In this document: positions 8,925 to 17,901 of the stretch, piece by piece | Numbering within the stretch: the first letter of the stretch is position 1 | Layout: each line of letters opens with the position of its first letter | Source of the DNA: Paenibacillus terricola | GTDB lineage: Bacteria; Bacillota; Bacilli; Paenibacillales; Paenibacillaceae | Reading direction: 5' to 3' | NCBI RefSeq assembly: GCF_014779765.1 | Contig: NZ_JACXZA010000001.1 | Coordinates: forward strand, 1,533,346 to 1,597,345 | DNA length: 64,000 nt | Translations under genes and position numbers: made by a program | The notes under the pieces: generated by a model | What the model was told of the DNA's origin: nothing | Databases searched by the model: none | The model's input: the letters and a program-made list of their open reading frames with translations, nothing else

Positions 8925-9899
8925 ATGGAAAGCGTGACGAAGACACGATTGACTAGTGATGTTATTGGTCAAATGGTGAAGCGCACATTCGGCAGCGGAA
9001 CTAAAGTGCTGCAAGCGGTAGAATTGAGTGACGGCTGGTTCAATACGGCTTATTCCATTGATTTGAATGATGGCCGCGGGGTTGTATTGAAAGTATCGCC
9101 TTCAGATGAAGTTCGCACATTGCGATACGAAGTCAACATGATGGAGGCAGAGATAGCTGCGATGCGTACTATTCTTGCTGCAGGGGTGGATGTGCCGATA
9201 CCTGCTGTCTATGGGTATGACGACTCTCGGGAGCTTGTACCGGGAAGATACTTTTTTCAAGAGCGATTGCTAGGAAAGCCCTACAACACATTGCGCGACC
9301 AGTTGAGCGAAGAAGAGCAGATAGTAATTGAGCGTGAGCTTGGTACATACAATGCTCGTATCAATACGATTACCGGTGAATCATTCGGTTATTTCGGCTT
9401 GCCGCAATCGCACCGCTCGAATTGGCGAGAAGCGTTCACAGCAATGATCGACGGTCTCCTGCAGGATGGCATTGATGCGGGAATAACTCTGCCGCTTTCA
9501 TACGAAGAGATTGCATCGATTGCGCAATCACATGCGATATGTTTGGATAAGGTTACAGCACCTAAGCTCGTTCTGTGGGATCTGTGGGAGGGCAATGTGT
9601 TCGTGAATGAAGGCCGTATTACCGGTCTTATCGATCACGAACGCGCTTTGTGGGGGGACCCGCTTATGGAGCATTTCTTTAGCTTCTTTTCGAATCGTAC
9701 GCCATTCCTTGATGGTTACGGAGTCGAATCGCCTTCAGCTAGTTCGAATACGCGGGAACGCCGGCTGCTGTATGACCTATATCTGTCCCTTGTGCTTCGG
9801 ATTGAATGCGCCTACCGTCACTATCAGGATGAACATACCCAGTGGACCATTGATAATTTGAATGAAAGGATTCAGGCACTTCAAACATTCGAGGTGTAG
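8925..9899 (+). CDS. aminoglycoside phosphotransferase (APH)/choline kinase-like protein
   Basis: A 324-residue kinase-like protein. The nucleotide-binding N lobe holds VVLKVSPSDE with the probable ATP lysine. The catalytic loop reads LVLWDLWEGNVFV, with the HxDxxxxN aspartate and asparagine represented by D and N, although H is replaced by L-W. The metal-binding motif is IDHERALWGDP. Members phosphorylate small molecules (choline, fructosamine, antibiotics), and the substrate is not predictable here. GGAGGGGGAG lies just before the ATG. It is followed 16 bases later by the DUF5995 gene. Confidence 0.85.
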   Translation: MESVTKTRLTSDVIGQMVKRTFGSGTKVLQAVELSDGWFNTAYSIDLNDGRGVVLKVSPSDEVRTLRYEVNMMEAEIAAMRTILAAGVDVPIPAVYGYDDSRELVPGRYFFQERLLGKPYNTLRDQLSEEEQIVIERELGTYNARINTITGESFGYFGLPQSHRSNWREAFTAMIDGLLQDGIDAGITLPLSYEEIASIAQSHAICLDKVTAPKLVLWDLWEGNVFVNEGRITGLIDHERALWGDPLMEHFFSFFSNRTPFLDGYGVESPSASSNTRERRLLYDLYLSLVLRIECAYRHYQDEHTQWTIDNLNERIQALQTFEV

Positions 9900-9915
9900 G
9901 AAAGGGCGGTGGACG

Positions 9916-10749
9916 ATGATGGCGGCAATGTCAACGGGCAGTATGAGCAATGCGCGTACGATTGACGAAGTGCTGGACAGATTGGACTCCATTATTCAGT
10001 CATCGATTGAAAGAGGCAGCCGGATCGGTTACTTCGCAGCGATGTATCGAATGGTTACCGCGCAAGTGAAGGAAGGGATCTTGAACGGGCGTTTCGAGGA
10101 TGGTCCGCGAATGGAGCGGTTTGATGTTCGATTTGCCAACCGCTTCTTGGATGCCTATGACGCTTATTCCCGTAAGGACAAATGCAGCCTATGCTGGCGC
10201 ATCGCCTTCGACGCTGCGCAGCGGCAGGAACCGCTTGTGCTGCAGCATTTGCTTCTCGGCATGAATGCGCACATTAATTATGATCTCGGCATCGCCGCCG
10301 CTGAAACATGTCCAGGTGCCGCCCTAGAACCGCTTCATCATGATTTCAATGAAATCAACGATATCCTTGCATCGCTTATCGACGAGGTGAAAGGGGATCT
10401 TGCTGCTGTCTCCCCTTGGATAGGTTGGCTTGATCGCTTAGGCGGCAGAGCGACAGACGTCATTATCCGATTCAGTATGAAGAAGGCGCGCAGCTTCGCC
10501 TGGCACTTCGCGGTCAGTCTGTCGCAAGCAGACAGCGTGGATCGTTTCAAGTTAACGATGAACAGAGATGCCGAGACGACATTGCTCGGACAAGAACTGT
10601 TAAAGCCGCCAGGATGGCTGCTTCGATCGGTTATTTGGCTCATACGAACACGTGAAACGAGCAGCATCGCAGATATTACCCGCCATCTGCTCGCCAAATC
10701 GGTCACAGCAGCAACAATTCCACCGCAGTCGGGGACTGTGTCGGTATAG
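9916..10749 (+). CDS. DUF5995 family protein
   Basis: A 277-residue soluble protein with motifs recalled from DUF5995: IGYFAAMYRMVTAQVK, FEDGPRMERFDVRFANRFLDAY, WRIAFDAA, LQHLLLGMNAHINYDLGIAAA and HHDFNEINDIL. The histidine-rich helices suggest a helical fold that might bind metal, but no activity is known. ATG 9916 (or 9919) is chosen over an upstream in-frame ATG inside the kinase gene because GGGCGGTGG sits just before it. It probably forms an operon with the kinase and the downstream acetyltransferase. Confidence 0.82.
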   Translation: MMAAMSTGSMSNARTIDEVLDRLDSIIQSSIERGSRIGYFAAMYRMVTAQVKEGILNGRFEDGPRMERFDVRFANRFLDAYDAYSRKDKCSLCWRIAFDAAQRQEPLVLQHLLLGMNAHINYDLGIAAAETCPGAALEPLHHDFNEINDILASLIDEVKGDLAAVSPWIGWLDRLGGRATDVIIRFSMKKARSFAWHFAVSLSQADSVDRFKLTMNRDAETTLLGQELLKPPGWLLRSVIWLIRTRETSSIADITRHLLAKSVTAATIPPQSGTVSV

Positions 10750-10778
10750 GGCTGCGCTGTAAGAATGGGAGGTTATCC

Positions 10779-11282
10779 ATGCTTATTATTCAACCTCTTC
10801 ATGATGACATTCAGACGATACGTAACATCTTCGCATCTTGCAGACGGGACCTATCCGCCCAAAACATTCATCAATGGGATGACCAATATCCTAACATTGA
10901 GGTCATACGAGACGATATTCATAATGAAACGATTTACGCTGCGGTTGTCGATGATCGGATCGCAGGCGTCATTTCGTTCGATGATCAAGAAATGGATGAA
11001 TATACCACGGTCGATTGGTCTATGAACGACGGGAAGTATCTCATCGTTCATAGACTGGCGGTACACCCGGAGTTCCAACGCCTTGGCATCGCGAAGCGGC
11101 TTATGGATTTCGTCCATGAAACCTGCATCAAGCAGCAGATTCAATCGGTCCGACTTGATGTCTACAGCGGCAATCCGCACGCTGTCGCCTTTTACGAGCG
11201 CCTCGGATACGAACACCGCGGCCAAGTTATGTTCCCGAGACGTATACAGCCTTTCTATTGTATGGAGAAAGTGTTGAGGTAA
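10779..11282 (+). CDS. GNAT-family N-acetyltransferase
   Basis: A 167-residue acetyltransferase. The acetyl-CoA motif is VHRLAVHPEFQRLGIAKRLMDF (Q/R-x-x-G-I/A type), followed by VRLDVYSGNPHAVAFYERLGYEHRG, the standard C-terminal GNAT signature. The acceptor substrate is unknown. GGGAGG is 9 bases before ATG 10779, and the gene follows DUF5995 after 29 bases, so it is probably the third gene of that operon. Confidence 0.9.
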   Translation: MLIIQPLHDDIQTIRNIFASCRRDLSAQNIHQWDDQYPNIEVIRDDIHNETIYAAVVDDRIAGVISFDDQEMDEYTTVDWSMNDGKYLIVHRLAVHPEFQRLGIAKRLMDFVHETCIKQQIQSVRLDVYSGNPHAVAFYERLGYEHRGQVMFPRRIQPFYCMEKVLR

Positions 11283-11354
11283 GGTAAGTATTAAGGTATC
11301 AGTCTCGTAAAAGTAATCAGTCTTTTCAAAGTATCTTGTCTTTCCATAAGGGCC

Positions 11355-11527
11355 GTTACAGCACATCTAAAGCTGTAACGCCCAAGCTCCCCTTCCATGG
11401 CGAAGAGTGGGAGTGCGCGCAGTGTTTCCGAGCACAGCTAACGTTATTTAAGGCGAAGCCAGCATTATCACATTTCCTACGTCAACTTAATGCTGGTTTC
11501 ATTTCTCTCGCATCCCGCGACTTCGCC
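11355..11527 (+). other. structured intergenic region with competing inverted repeats
   Basis: The 304-base gap between the acetyltransferase and nitroreductase has no gene. It holds CGTTACAGC/GCTGTAACG (11354-11362 with 11372-11380) and CCAGCATTA/TAATGCTGG (11459-11467 with 11488-11496), the latter followed by a T-rich run. GGCGAAG occurs twice (11399-11405 and 11452-11458), and either copy can pair with CTTCGCC at 11521-11527. The second hairpin may terminate the upstream operon. The alternative pairings could also form a leader switch for the nitroreductase. Confidence 0.45.
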
Positions 11528-11586
11528 AGACGCACACTATAAGGTGTCCGTCTTACAAATACATTCATCTGGTGGTGCTAACGCAT

Positions 11587-12216
11587 ATGTCAACGTCAAC
11601 AACAAATGCAACAAGCGCAGAACAATTCCTTAACGCAGTCCGTCATCGTAGATCGATATACGGTATTAGCAAAGAGAAAGTAATTCCGAATTCGCGCGTT
11701 CAACAAATCGTTGAAGAGGCTGTTAAATATAGCCCATCAGCCTTCAACTCCCAGAGTGCACGTGTACTGGTTCTGTTCGACAAGCATTCGGACAAGCTGT
11801 GGGAACTGACGACCGAGATTCTTCGTGCAAAGACAGGCGGCGGCGATTCGTTCAAAGCAACTGAAGACCGCATGAAAGGCTTCAGCGCGGGTTATGGTAC
11901 CGTGTTGTTCTTTGAAGATCAATCCGTGGTTGAAGAGCTCAAGAGCAAATTCCCATCCTATGCAGCAGCCTTCGAGCCTTATTCTTATCAATCTTCCGGT
12001 ATGCTGCAATATATTGTGTGGACCGCATTCGAACAAGAAGGACTTGGCGCATCCCTGCAGCACTATCAGCCGCTGATTGATGAGGCGGTACAGAAGGAAT
12101 GGAACATTCCATCAACATGGAAGCTGCTTGCCCAAATGCCGTTCGGCAAACAGGTTATGCAGCCGAATGAGAAGCAGTTCCAGCCGCTCGAAACGCGTGT
12201 GAAAGTATTCGAGTAG
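11587..12216 (+). CDS. nitroreductase-family oxidoreductase
   Basis: A 209-residue FMN-dependent oxidoreductase of the nitroreductase fold. The N-terminal flavin motif is AVRHRRSIYGI, PSAFNSQSARVLV places the next FMN contact, and GLGASLQHYQPLIDEAV with WKLLAQMPFGK is typical of the HBN1/YdgI-like subgroup. It reduces nitro compounds, quinones or similar electron acceptors with NAD(P)H. ATG 11587 is preferred to in-frame GTG 11572, with GGTGG about ten bases upstream. It is a single-gene unit with its own terminator. Confidence 0.9.
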   Translation: MSTSTTNATSAEQFLNAVRHRRSIYGISKEKVIPNSRVQQIVEEAVKYSPSAFNSQSARVLVLFDKHSDKLWELTTEILRAKTGGGDSFKATEDRMKGFSAGYGTVLFFEDQSVVEELKSKFPSYAAAFEPYSYQSSGMLQYIVWTAFEQEGLGASLQHYQPLIDEAVQKEWNIPSTWKLLAQMPFGKQVMQPNEKQFQPLETRVKVFE

Positions 12217-12234
12217 TACCATATATACTCAAGG

Positions 12235-12268
12235 CCCGAGCATCTTAAAGAAGATGTCTCGGGTTTTA
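12235..12268 (+). terminator. terminator after the nitroreductase
   Basis: The stem CCCGAGCATCTT / AAGATGTCTCGGG (one bulge) is followed by TTTTATTG. Confidence 0.8.
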
Positions 12269-12306
12269 TTGTTTAGATTTACGATAACATTTAAAGATAA
12301 AGATAT

Positions 12307-12360
12307 TGGAACGACAAGGTTTGGTTCATGGCAGCGCTGCCATTTGAAACAATCGTTCCA
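12307..12360 (+). other. nested hairpin upstream of ydjO
   Basis: TGGAACGA (12307-12314) pairs with TCGTTCCA (12353-12360) and encloses a perfect 16-bp palindrome, ATGGCAGCGCTGCCAT (12328-12343). It lies about 100 bases before the ydjO start. A TATAAT at 12422-12427 lies between them, so the hairpin may be outside that transcript. Its role is unknown: a protein-binding site, a rho-independent element without a U tract, or part of a longer leader. Confidence 0.4.
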
Positions 12361-12461
12361 TCGGTGTCGGATATTGGAGATTATGGTCGGTCGTTACTGT
12401 ATTTTTCAATCGGGGAGGGGCTATAATAGTCGGGTTAATGAATACAGAAGGAGCTTGAACC

Positions 12462-12677
12462 ATGTCTGATGAACAGGAATCAAAACCCGAACTAATCCCG
12501 ACGAAAATCTACAAGTGCAAAAACCCGGAATGCAAAGCGTGGGTCCGAGAAGAATTCGGCAGCGAAGGCCAACCTTGTCCGATGTGCAAAGGGCCAATGA
12601 TGAGAAGCATGCGCCACCTGCCGAAGGTGCAGAATAAAATCAAGCGCCAGCCGAAAAAGAAAGATCCTTGGACTTAA
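12462..12677 (+). CDS. ydjO: cold-inducible YdjO-family zinc-ribbon protein
   Basis: A 71-residue basic protein with four cysteines in a zinc-ribbon arrangement (CKNPEC ... CPMC). It ends in a Lys/Arg-rich tail and DPWT. The pattern and length fit the YdjO family, known in Bacillus subtilis as cold-induced and of unknown function. AGAAGGAGC lies nine bases before the ATG, and a TATAAT at 12422-12427 is a plausible -10. An intrinsic terminator follows at 12816. Confidence 0.8.
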   Translation: MSDEQESKPELIPTKIYKCKNPECKAWVREEFGSEGQPCPMCKGPMMRSMRHLPKVQNKIKRQPKKKDPWT

Positions 12678-12815
12678 ACCAGCAATCGTATCGCAGCATT
12701 CGCGCATTGATAATGTGAATGATTCATGTAATCGTCGATATAATTTGATCGCAATGGAATGAAACCGAGAACGGCACAACAATATCGCTTAGTCTGCTAA
12801 CAAACCGCAATTCAG

Positions 12816-12864
12816 AAAGATCGCCTTTTCTACCTGTTCGTCCAGGAGGATGGCGGTCTTTTTG
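12816..12864 (+). terminator. terminator downstream of ydjO
   Basis: AAAGATCGCC and GGCGGTCTTT pair (one G-T pair) across a 24-base loop, followed by TTTGCTGTTT. The rest of the 318-base gap 12678-12995 shows nothing recognisable. Confidence 0.65.
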
Positions 12865-12995
12865 CTGTTTATGTAAAACTTACCTGTTATTACCATATGA
12901 ATGAAGGTTCAATTCTTATATGATGATTGAAGTTAATCCAGAGAATGACAGTAGACAGTAGTGGTTTGAAAATAGAGATCGGAGAGTGACTCGAC

Positions 12996-13463
12996 GTGGA
13001 GATAGCAGAATTTCGTTTGGGCATCCTTTATACAACCATCGCCGTGATCTTACCGCACGAAGATTTCAATGATTGGAACGAAACGCACTATAATCAAGGT
13101 TTTGCATGGAGAGCTACCTCTGTCTCCTTCGGGACATTAACGGATGAACCGGAATGCAAGGTAGTAGTTAAGATTTCAGACACGATTGAGCTAAATGAAA
13201 ATGCTAGCAGGATCATTAGGTTGCCTTTTGAAGTAGGTACTAGTGGGATTGAAATCGCGAGTATAGCTGATCGTAAAGGAGTAAACCTTCATGAGGGGAC
13301 TTACCAGCTGATATTCAGTGCAATCCCTGGAGACAACAATTCGCTAGACACTTACGAATTTGTATTTATTCAGTCGGATGCTCCCCGAGCAGAGATAATA
13401 AAAGCCGACGATCAACTTTCGCCGCCTGTGGAATTGTTGATGGAGGCTAAGCCAGCTGTATAA
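12996..13463 (+). CDS. ComJ-like protein (putative nuclease inhibitor)
   Basis: A 155-residue soluble protein. The stretch IRLPFEVGTSGIEIASI followed by LHEGTYQLIFSAIPGDN and a central SFGTLTDEP segment follow the layout I recall for ComJ, the 132-residue inhibitor of the NucA DNA-entry nuclease in B. subtilis. It differs in carrying about 20 extra C-terminal residues. ComJ normally sits next to its nuclease gene, but none is present here, so this may be a solitary immunity protein or serve another partner. GGAGAGTG precedes the GTG at 12996. Confidence 0.6.
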   Translation: MEIAEFRLGILYTTIAVILPHEDFNDWNETHYNQGFAWRATSVSFGTLTDEPECKVVVKISDTIELNENASRIIRLPFEVGTSGIEIASIADRKGVNLHEGTYQLIFSAIPGDNNSLDTYEFVFIQSDAPRAEIIKADDQLSPPVELLMEAKPAV

Positions 13464-13647
13464 TGATCGAACCCTTGAATGTGATGAATAGATGGGTTGT
13501 CTTATGAACAGCCACCAGTTTGGAAGACAGGGATTCTATACACAATATATGTTCTAAGCGATGCAGGAATCGGCTTTTCACCCCTGTACAGCTATGTTAT
13601 AGTTAGAAGAGTTATCGGTATCTCAAAGTAGAGGAGACAACTTCATT

Positions 13648-15936
13648 ATGAATAATACAACTTTATGGTATACGAAGCCTGCCGATCAGTGGGTGGAAGC
13701 ATTCCCGATCGGTAATGGCAAGCTTGGCGCGATGGTGTTCGGTCGTCCGGATGCAGAACGCATTCAATTAAATGAAGAGTCGGTGTGGCTTGGCGGCCCG
13801 CAGAAACGTGATAATTTGGAAGCGCTCCCGAATTTGCCAGAAATCCGTCGTCTGTTGTTCGCAGGCGAACCGGAGAAAGCGCAGGAGCTTGCTTTCCGTA
13901 CGATGACGTCCATACCAGATGGCATGGGACCTTATCAGACGCTTGGCGAGCTTATGCTCAGCATTGAAGGCGATGCGCCGGAAGCGGGTACATATTCGCG
14001 TGCACTGGATTTGGCGACAGGTCTTGCGGCAGTCGGTTATACGGCTGGCGGCGTACAATACAAACGTGAATCGTTCGTGAGCGGACCGGATGCTGTCATT
14101 GCATATCGTCTATCGGCAGATCGCTCAGGCTCGATTTCGTTCGTGGCAGACTTGAGCCGGCTGGAAGCATGGAACGCAGCACCACAAGGCACGAATGGCG
14201 TACTTATGACAGGCCAATGCGGAGATGATGGCGTACGTTACGCAGCATTGCTCCGTGTAGAAGCGGTAGGCGGGGAAGTCTCGGCAGAAGGTAATCGCGT
14301 CACGGTTAAAGGCGCCGATGCAGCTGTCATCTACGTTGCAGCTGCGACGACTTACAATCAAGCTGATCCAGTTGCAGCAAGCGCTGCAGTTATTAATGCT
14401 GTTATATCAAAAGGTTACGAAGCTGTACGCCGCGATCATATCGAGGCGCATGGCGCTTTGTTCAACCGCGTCAGCTTGGAATTGAACGGTGTTGCCAATA
14501 CAAATGAAGAGCTTAGCAAGCTGCCGACGGATGAGCGTATCGCTCGCTTCCGCGATGGTGAAGAGGATCCTGGCTTTATCTCGCTCTTCTTCCAATATGG
14601 ACGCTACCTCCTCATCTCGAGCTCGAGACGAGGCAGTCTGCCGGCGAACCTGCAGGGCGTATGGAACGAGTTTCTGACGCCGCCGTGGGAATCGGATTAT
14701 CATACGAACATTAATATTCAGATGAACTACTGGCCGGCAGAGGTGACGAACCTTGCAGAATGCCATGAGCCGCTGTTCGATTATACAGATAAGCTTATCG
14801 AGAACGGCCGTCATACCGCGAAAGTCATGTATGGGGCAAGAGGCTTCTGCGTTCACCATGCGAGCAATCTGTGGGCGGATACAGCGATTGTATCGACTTG
14901 GCTGCCTGCGATGTTCTGGCCAATGGGCGGCGCTTGGCTGATGCTGCACATGTGGGAGCATTATCTGTACAGTGGAGATAAAGCGTTCCTTCGCGATCGC
15001 GCTTATCCGGCTATGCGTGAGTCCGCTGAGTTCTTCTTGGATTTCATGGTACAGGATCCGCAAGGCCGATGGGTAACGGCACCGTCCGTCTCGCCGGAGA
15101 ACAGCTATCGTCTGCCGAACGGCAATGAAGGGGCGCTATGCGTTGGTCCTTCGATGGATACGCAGATGATCCGGATGTTGTTCGAGGCATGTCTGACGTC
15201 GATTGATACGCTCGGACTTGATGATCCGATTGCGGACGAGCTGCGCGATCGCCTTGCCCATATGCCAGAGCAGGGGATCGCAAGCAACGGTACGCTGATG
15301 GAATGGTCTGAAGAATATGAAGAGCCAGAACCAGGCCATCGCCATATCTCGCACCTGTTCGCTCTGCATCCAGGCGACGCGATTACGCCTGACGGTACCC
15401 CAGTGCTGGCCGAAGCGGCACGCCGAACGCTCGATCGCCGTCTGGCGCATGGCGGCGGCCACACAGGCTGGAGCCGTGCATGGATCATTCACTTCTGGGC
15501 GCGATTGTTCGACGCGGAGGAAGCTTATTCGAATCTGGCTGGGCTGCTTGCGAAGTCGATCCATCCGAACTTGTTCGGCGATCATCCGCCGTTCCAGATC
15601 GATGCGAACTTCGGCGGCACGTCTGCCGTAGCAGAGATGCTGCTCCAATCGCATGCAGGACTGATCCGTTTGCTGCCTGCGCTGCCTAGCGCATGGCCGT
15701 CCGGCAAAGTGACGGGACTACGCGTTCGCGGCGGTGCAGAAGTTGATCTCGCTTGGTCGGACAGCCGTCTGGCACAAGCGGAGCTGCGTTTTACGCAATC
15801 GGGAACGTTCTGTTTGAAAGGCGAGAACGGTTGGAAGCTCCAGCTTAACGGCAGTGCTTACGAGCCTGGACAAGATGGCGATGTCCTTCTGTTACAAGCG
15901 AGAGACGGAGACATTATTACAGTTACAGTTATGTAA
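13648..15936 (+). CDS. GH95-family alpha-L-fucosidase/galactosidase
   Basis: A 762-residue glycoside hydrolase. It starts with [27 protein letters not shown], the conserved N-terminal motif of GH95. Later motifs typical of the family are [39 protein letters not shown] (read in parts), [37 protein letters not shown] and [16 protein letters not shown]. These enzymes cleave alpha-1,2-L-fucosides or alpha-galactosides of plant and host glycans. There is no signal peptide, so it should act on imported oligosaccharides. No sugar transporter or regulator is adjacent. GAGGAGA precedes ATG 13648. Confidence 0.93.
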   Translation: MNNTTLWYTKPADQWVEAFPIGNGKLGAMVFGRPDAERIQLNEESVWLGGPQKRDNLEALPNLPEIRRLLFAGEPEKAQELAFRTMTSIPDGMGPYQTLGELMLSIEGDAPEAGTYSRALDLATGLAAVGYTAGGVQYKRESFVSGPDAVIAYRLSADRSGSISFVADLSRLEAWNAAPQGTNGVLMTGQCGDDGVRYAALLRVEAVGGEVSAEGNRVTVKGADAAVIYVAAATTYNQADPVAASAAVINAVISKGYEAVRRDHIEAHGALFNRVSLELNGVANTNEELSKLPTDERIARFRDGEEDPGFISLFFQYGRYLLISSSRRGSLPANLQGVWNEFLTPPWESDYHTNINIQMNYWPAEVTNLAECHEPLFDYTDKLIENGRHTAKVMYGARGFCVHHASNLWADTAIVSTWLPAMFWPMGGAWLMLHMWEHYLYSGDKAFLRDRAYPAMRESAEFFLDFMVQDPQGRWVTAPSVSPENSYRLPNGNEGALCVGPSMDTQMIRMLFEACLTSIDTLGLDDPIADELRDRLAHMPEQGIASNGTLMEWSEEYEEPEPGHRHISHLFALHPGDAITPDGTPVLAEAARRTLDRRLAHGGGHTGWSRAWIIHFWARLFDAEEAYSNLAGLLAKSIHPNLFGDHPPFQIDANFGGTSAVAEMLLQSHAGLIRLLPALPSAWPSGKVTGLRVRGGAEVDLAWSDSRLAQAELRFTQSGTFCLKGENGWKLQLNGSAYEPGQDGDVLLLQARDGDIITVTVM

Positions 15937-15970
15937 TTGTAGAAAAACGCAAATAGAGGCATAATAGGGC

Positions 15971-15999
15971 AAAACGGTCGGGATTTCCGACCGTTTTGT
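15971..15999 (+). terminator. terminator after the GH95 gene
   Basis: A perfect 11-bp stem AAAACGGTCGG / CCGACCGTTTT with loop GATTT. Confidence 0.88.
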
Positions 16000-16043
16000 G
16001 CATTTTACACCTAAATGGTGTGGATTGCCTATTGAAGGACGGG

Positions 16044-16072
16044 TTGTGGCTCCTTAACGTTTGCATTATAAT
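16044..16072 (+). promoter_or_regulatory. putative sigma-A promoter of the ABC exporter pair
   Basis: TTGTGG (16044-16049) and TATAAT (16067-16072) are 17 bases apart. A second TATAAT at 16095-16100 lacks a good -35 partner. Confidence 0.55.
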
Positions 16073-16134
16073 CATCGCGGATGTTTAGGTTTTGTATAAT
16101 ACGGTGGCAGGCTTGCTCAGAATGGAGGAATCGG

Positions 16135-17901
16135 ATGTATTTATTACGCAAATATCGGGCGCGATATGGCAAAGGCTTCATTGTTTCGATCGTGTTCCTG
16201 ATGCTCGAGGCGTTGTGCGACCTGCTGCAGCCGGCGATGCTCGCCAAGATTATCGACCAAGGCGTCGTTGCTGGCGATCTAGATGTGGTATATCGCAACG
16301 GCGCAATTATGCTGTTGATAACTGCGCTTGGCGCTGGCGCAGCGGCGACTCGCAATCTCGTCTCCAGCCGTGTCTCCCAGCAGTTCGGGGCCGAGCTTCG
16401 AGCCGATCTGTATCGTAAAGTCCAATCGCTTGCTTTCTCAGCTATCGACAAGCTTGATCGAGCTTCGCTTATTACGAGGCTGACGAACGACGTGACGCAA
16501 ATCCAGAACTTTGTGAACGGTTTAATGCGTATATTCGTCAAAGCGCCTTTGCTCGGCATCGGTGCCGTCATTATGGCAATAAGGCTTAACCCGCCGATGT
16601 CGGTCATTCTGCTCGCTGTTGTACCGATTGTTGCGTTTCTGATCGTGCTCAATCTTCGAATTGGTTTCCCGAGGTTCGCACGTGTTCAGCAGTCGCTTGA
16701 TCGTCTCAATGGTTATACGAGGGATTTCTTGTCCGGCATTCGTGTTGTCAAAGCTTTCAACCGGTACGAGGATGAAGCGCAGAAGTTCGAGGCGGCTAAC
16801 GATTCCTATCGCTCGGCCAATGAGAATGCGATGAAGGCCATGGCGATCTTCAACCCGCTCATCGCATTGACGGTGAACATCGGCATTATCGTCATTCTGT
16901 GGATTGGTGGCGTTCGGATCGACGGCGGCCACATGCAGGCCGGCCATGTCGTTGCGTTCATCAACTACATGCTCCAAATACTGTTCTCGCTTATGACGAT
17001 CACAATGGTATTCAATATGTTCGTGCGAGCGAAGTCGTCAACGACTCGAATCGTAAGCGTTTTCCAGCAGGATGAGCGTCCAAGCGGCTCGGTTATGTCT
17101 AATGAACGAGCAGCAGATGCCGCTCGCGAAGGCTTCTGCATTCAATTCGATAATGTTTCCTTCTCCTACGATGGTGTGGCTGGCGAGAAGGTGCTTCATC
17201 ATTTGTCCTTCCATTGCAAACAAGGAGAGACGATTGGCATTATCGGATCTACCGGCTCTGGCAAAAGTACGCTTGTCAGCCTCATTCCGCGTTTCTATGA
17301 CGCAACGGGAGGAACAGTGTCCGTCCTCGGACATAATGTTGCATTAGTTGATCCGACATCATTACGCAGTCGAATCGCGATTGTCCCGCAGCAGGCTGTA
17401 CTCTTCACGGGTTCGGTGAAGGACAATATCCGCTGGGGCAACGAGGAAGCGACCGAAGAGCAGATCATTGAAGCAGCTCGAATTGCTGCAGCCGATGACT
17501 TCATTCGGGCACTGCCTAATGGCTACGACTCGCTTGTTGGACAGGGCGGCGTCAATTTCTCCGGCGGACAGAAGCAGCGTCTGTCTATTGCAAGGGCGCT
17601 GGTTCGCAAGCCGGAAATATTAATTCTCGACGACTCTACAAGCGCATTGGATGTGCTGACCGAGGCTCGCATCAAAGGATCGCTTAAGGCGCTTGGCGCA
17701 CAGGTAACAACGCTTCTTATTGCGCAGCGGATTACATCGGTAATGGATGCAGATCGCATCCTTGTGATGGATAACGGCCAATTAGTTGCCGTTGGCGATC
17801 ATGGCCAATTGATGCGAGAGTGCGAAGTGTATCGTGAAATTTATCGTTCGCAGTATGGGAAGGAGGCCGATCAGCATGCCGCAGCAGCCCAATCGATCTG
17901 A
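16135..17901 (+). CDS. ABC exporter half-transporter with degenerate catalytic site (YfiB-like)
   Basis: A 588-residue fused permease/ATPase. Six hydrophobic segments occupy about residues 10-300. The ATPase has Walker A GSTGSGKST (about 371-378), signature FSGGQKQR (about 474) and Walker B ILILDDSTSALD (about 497), where the usual catalytic Glu is Asp. The H-loop position reads IAQRIT, with Gln in place of His. Both changes mark the degenerate member of a heterodimeric exporter such as BmrCD or YfiBC. The next gene overlaps by 26 bases and encodes the partner. ATG 16135 has GGAGGAA upstream. The transported substrate is unknown; multidrug export is the usual role of the family. Confidence 0.92.
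   Translation: MYLLRKYRARYGKGFIVSIVFLMLEALCDLLQPAMLAKIIDQGVVAGDLDVVYRNGAIMLLITALGAGAAATRNLVSSRVSQQFGAELRADLYRKVQSLAFSAIDKLDRASLITRLTNDVTQIQNFVNGLMRIFVKAPLLGIGAVIMAIRLNPPMSVILLAVVPIVAFLIVLNLRIGFPRFARVQQSLDRLNGYTRDFLSGIRVVKAFNRYEDEAQKFEAANDSYRSANENAMKAMAIFNPLIALTVNIGIIVILWIGGVRIDGGHMQAGHVVAFINYMLQILFSLMTITMVFNMFVRAKSSTTRIVSVFQQDERPSGSVMSNERAADAAREGFCIQFDNVSFSYDGVAGEKVLHHLSFHCKQGETIGIIGSTGSGKSTLVSLIPRFYDATGGTVSVLGHNVALVDPTSLRSRIAIVPQQAVLFTGSVKDNIRWGNEEATEEQIIEAARIAAADDFIRALPNGYDSLVGQGGVNFSGGQKQRLSIARALVRKPEILILDDSTSALDVLTEARIKGSLKALGAQVTTLLIAQRITSVMDADRILVMDNGQLVAVGDHGQLMRECEVYREIYRSQYGKEADQHAAAAQSI

Noticed and set aside
12254..12469. A 71-codon plus-strand frame before ydjO
   Set aside because: It runs through the nitroreductase terminator and the nested hairpin, lacks a ribosome binding site, and has no protein-like pattern.
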